64,000 bases of DNA, taken from assembly GCF_020497125.1 (NCBI RefSeq), contig NC_059084.1, positions 31,402,203 to 31,466,202 of the forward strand. The letters are read 5' to 3'. Position numbers and translations under genes: made by a program. The notes beneath the pieces are model-generated. The model made no database searches, was not told where the DNA came from, and saw only the letters and a program-made list of their open reading frames with translations. Positions 63,139 through 64,000 of the stretch are shown piece after piece (the first letter of the stretch is position 1; each line of letters opens with the position of its first letter). Origin of the DNA: Mauremys mutica (taxonomy: Eukaryota > Chordata > Testudines > Geoemydidae).

Positions 63139-64000
63139 ATGGAGCCCGAGCTGCTGAGGACTGTGCTGATGAGTGTCACCAGCACAAGACGTTTGGCAGT
63201 CGAGCTATTCCTTCAGCTCCAAAGTGACAGTGAGGAGTCTGACAATGATATCGATATCGATTTGCCTGCCGCGTGTGACACTACAGTGCTTGTGGCATTC
63301 ACGGAAATGCTCAGCACCGTTGAACGCCGCTTTTGGGCTCGGGAAACAAGCACTGACTGGTGGGATCACATCGTCATGGAAGTCTGGGATGACGAGCAGT
63401 GGCTGCAGAACTTTCGTATGAGAAAAGCCACTTTCATGGGACTGTGTGCTGAGCTCGCCCCCACTCTGCGGCGCAAGGACACAAGATTGAGAGCTGCCCT
63501 GACGGTGGAAAAGCGGGTGGCTATTGCAATCTGGAAGCTGGCAACTCCAGACAGCTACCGGTCGGTCGGGAACCAGTTTGGAGTGGGAAAGTCGACCGTT
63601 GGAATCGTTTTGATGCAAGTTTGCAAGGCAATTAATCGCATCCTGCTAAGAAAGACCGTGACTCTGGGGAGCGTGCAGGACATTGTGGATGGCTTTGCAC
63701 AAATGGGTTTCCCTATCTGTGGAGGGGCGATAGATGGGACGCATATTCCTATTCTGCCCCCCCCCCCCCACCTGGCATCAGAGTATGTTAATTGTAAGGG
63801 GTATTTCTCTATGGTTCTCCAGGCGCTTGTGGATCACCGTGGGCGTTTCATTGACATTTACACAGGCTGGCCTGGAAAGGTGCATGATGCACGCATCTTT
63901 CGGAACAGTGGCCTGTTCAGGAAGATGCAGGCAGGGACTTTTTTCCCAGACAGGAAGATCACAGTAGGGGACGTCGAAATGCCCATTGTGATCCTTGGAG
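63139..64000 (+). CDS. PIF/Harbinger DDE transposase, partial (runs off window)
   Basis: From ATG 63139 at least 287 codons are open, with no stop before the edge. The N-terminal part is acidic (DSEESDNDIDID). A helix-turn-helix-like stretch (SYRSVGNQFGVGKSTVGIV) near residues 139-157 should bind DNA. The DDE nuclease shows GAIDGTHIPI (first Asp, residue 199) and GKVHDARIF (second Asp, residue 250); the third acidic residue lies outside. A 13-C tract (63757-63769) codes PPPP and keeps the frame. Harbinger elements usually also encode a Myb-like protein, which may lie downstream. The protein moves the element by cutting at TTA targets. Confidence 0.92.
   Translation, partial: MEPELLRTVLMSVTSTRRLAVELFLQLQSDSEESDNDIDIDLPAACDTTVLVAFTEMLSTVERRFWARETSTDWWDHIVMEVWDDEQWLQNFRMRKATFMGLCAELAPTLRRKDTRLRAALTVEKRVAIAIWKLATPDSYRSVGNQFGVGKSTVGIVLMQVCKAINRILLRKTVTLGSVQDIVDGFAQMGFPICGGAIDGTHIPILPPPPHLASEYVNCKGYFSMVLQALVDHRGRFIDIYTGWPGKVHDARIFRNSGLFRKMQAGTFFPDRKITVGDVEMPIVILG

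Larger units (their letters stand above)
62774..64000 (+). mobile_element. PIF/Harbinger DNA transposon, 5' part, probably autonomous
   Basis: It starts GGGCTTGGCTACACTTACAA directly after TTA, the 3-bp target typical of Harbinger. Four palindromes CAGCGCTG lie within the first 100 bp. A transposase frame follows and stays open to the window edge. The 3' end and the second target copy are outside the window. Confidence 0.9.

Overview
This window is vertebrate nuclear DNA, most likely from a turtle or another non-avian reptile. It carries two host genes, both on the + strand and both recognised from their spliced exons: the 3' half of NDRG3 (first visible exon 163, stop codon 19003, poly(A) signal 20398) and a complete SLA2 coding sequence (seven coding exons, 46472 to 57560). 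The same neighbours, in the same relative orientation, lie side by side in mammals. The reptilian, probably turtle, assignment rests on the repeat content: CR1 LINEs with esterase ORF1, a reptile SINE, DIRS elements, a Ty3/Gypsy element, hAT MITEs, reptile-type LTRs and PIF/Harbinger.

Layout. 1-20420: NDRG3 exons and introns. A 6.15-kb DIRS-type tyrosine-recombinase retrotransposon (635-6786) fills one intron and ends 11 bp before an exon. Other introns hold two terminal-inverted-repeat MITEs and an unclassified element with 46-bp tandem repeats (11440-12850). 20420-46400: the intergenic interval, almost all transposons. It has a second, internally deleted DIRS copy (23192-25706) that split a hAT MITE, and a Ty3/Gypsy element (LTRs 26407-26595 and 40266-40453) whose integrase is split by a complete endogenous retrovirus (29714-39197). 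The retrovirus has apparently identical 422-bp LTRs, open gag and env, and a damaged pol. A 5' CR1 fragment and a SINE follow. 46400-58450: SLA2, with long GC-rich introns holding a CR1 3' end, hAT-like MITEs and minisatellites. 58450-64000: hAT MITE, C-rich minisatellite, LTR-like repeats, CR1 3' end, and an apparently intact PIF/Harbinger transposase that runs off the window and is inserted in an LTR.

How it works together. The host genes encode an NDR-family alpha/beta-hydrolase-fold protein and an SH3-SH2 adaptor that damps antigen-receptor signalling. They show no direct functional link here beyond conserved adjacency. The rest is a stratified record of transposition: Gypsy hit by ERV, hAT MITE hit by DIRS, DIRS hit by a CR1 tail, CR1 hit by a MITE, MITE inside a larger element, LTR hit by Harbinger. 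The most noteworthy items are the DIRS element with a textbook internal complementary region lying against an NDRG3 splice acceptor, its SR-rich Gag-like protein, the very young ERV with a long and atypical open env, and the open Harbinger transposase. No tRNA, rRNA, CRISPR array or bacterial feature was seen. All exon and element boundaries were read by eye; no alignment or database search was run.
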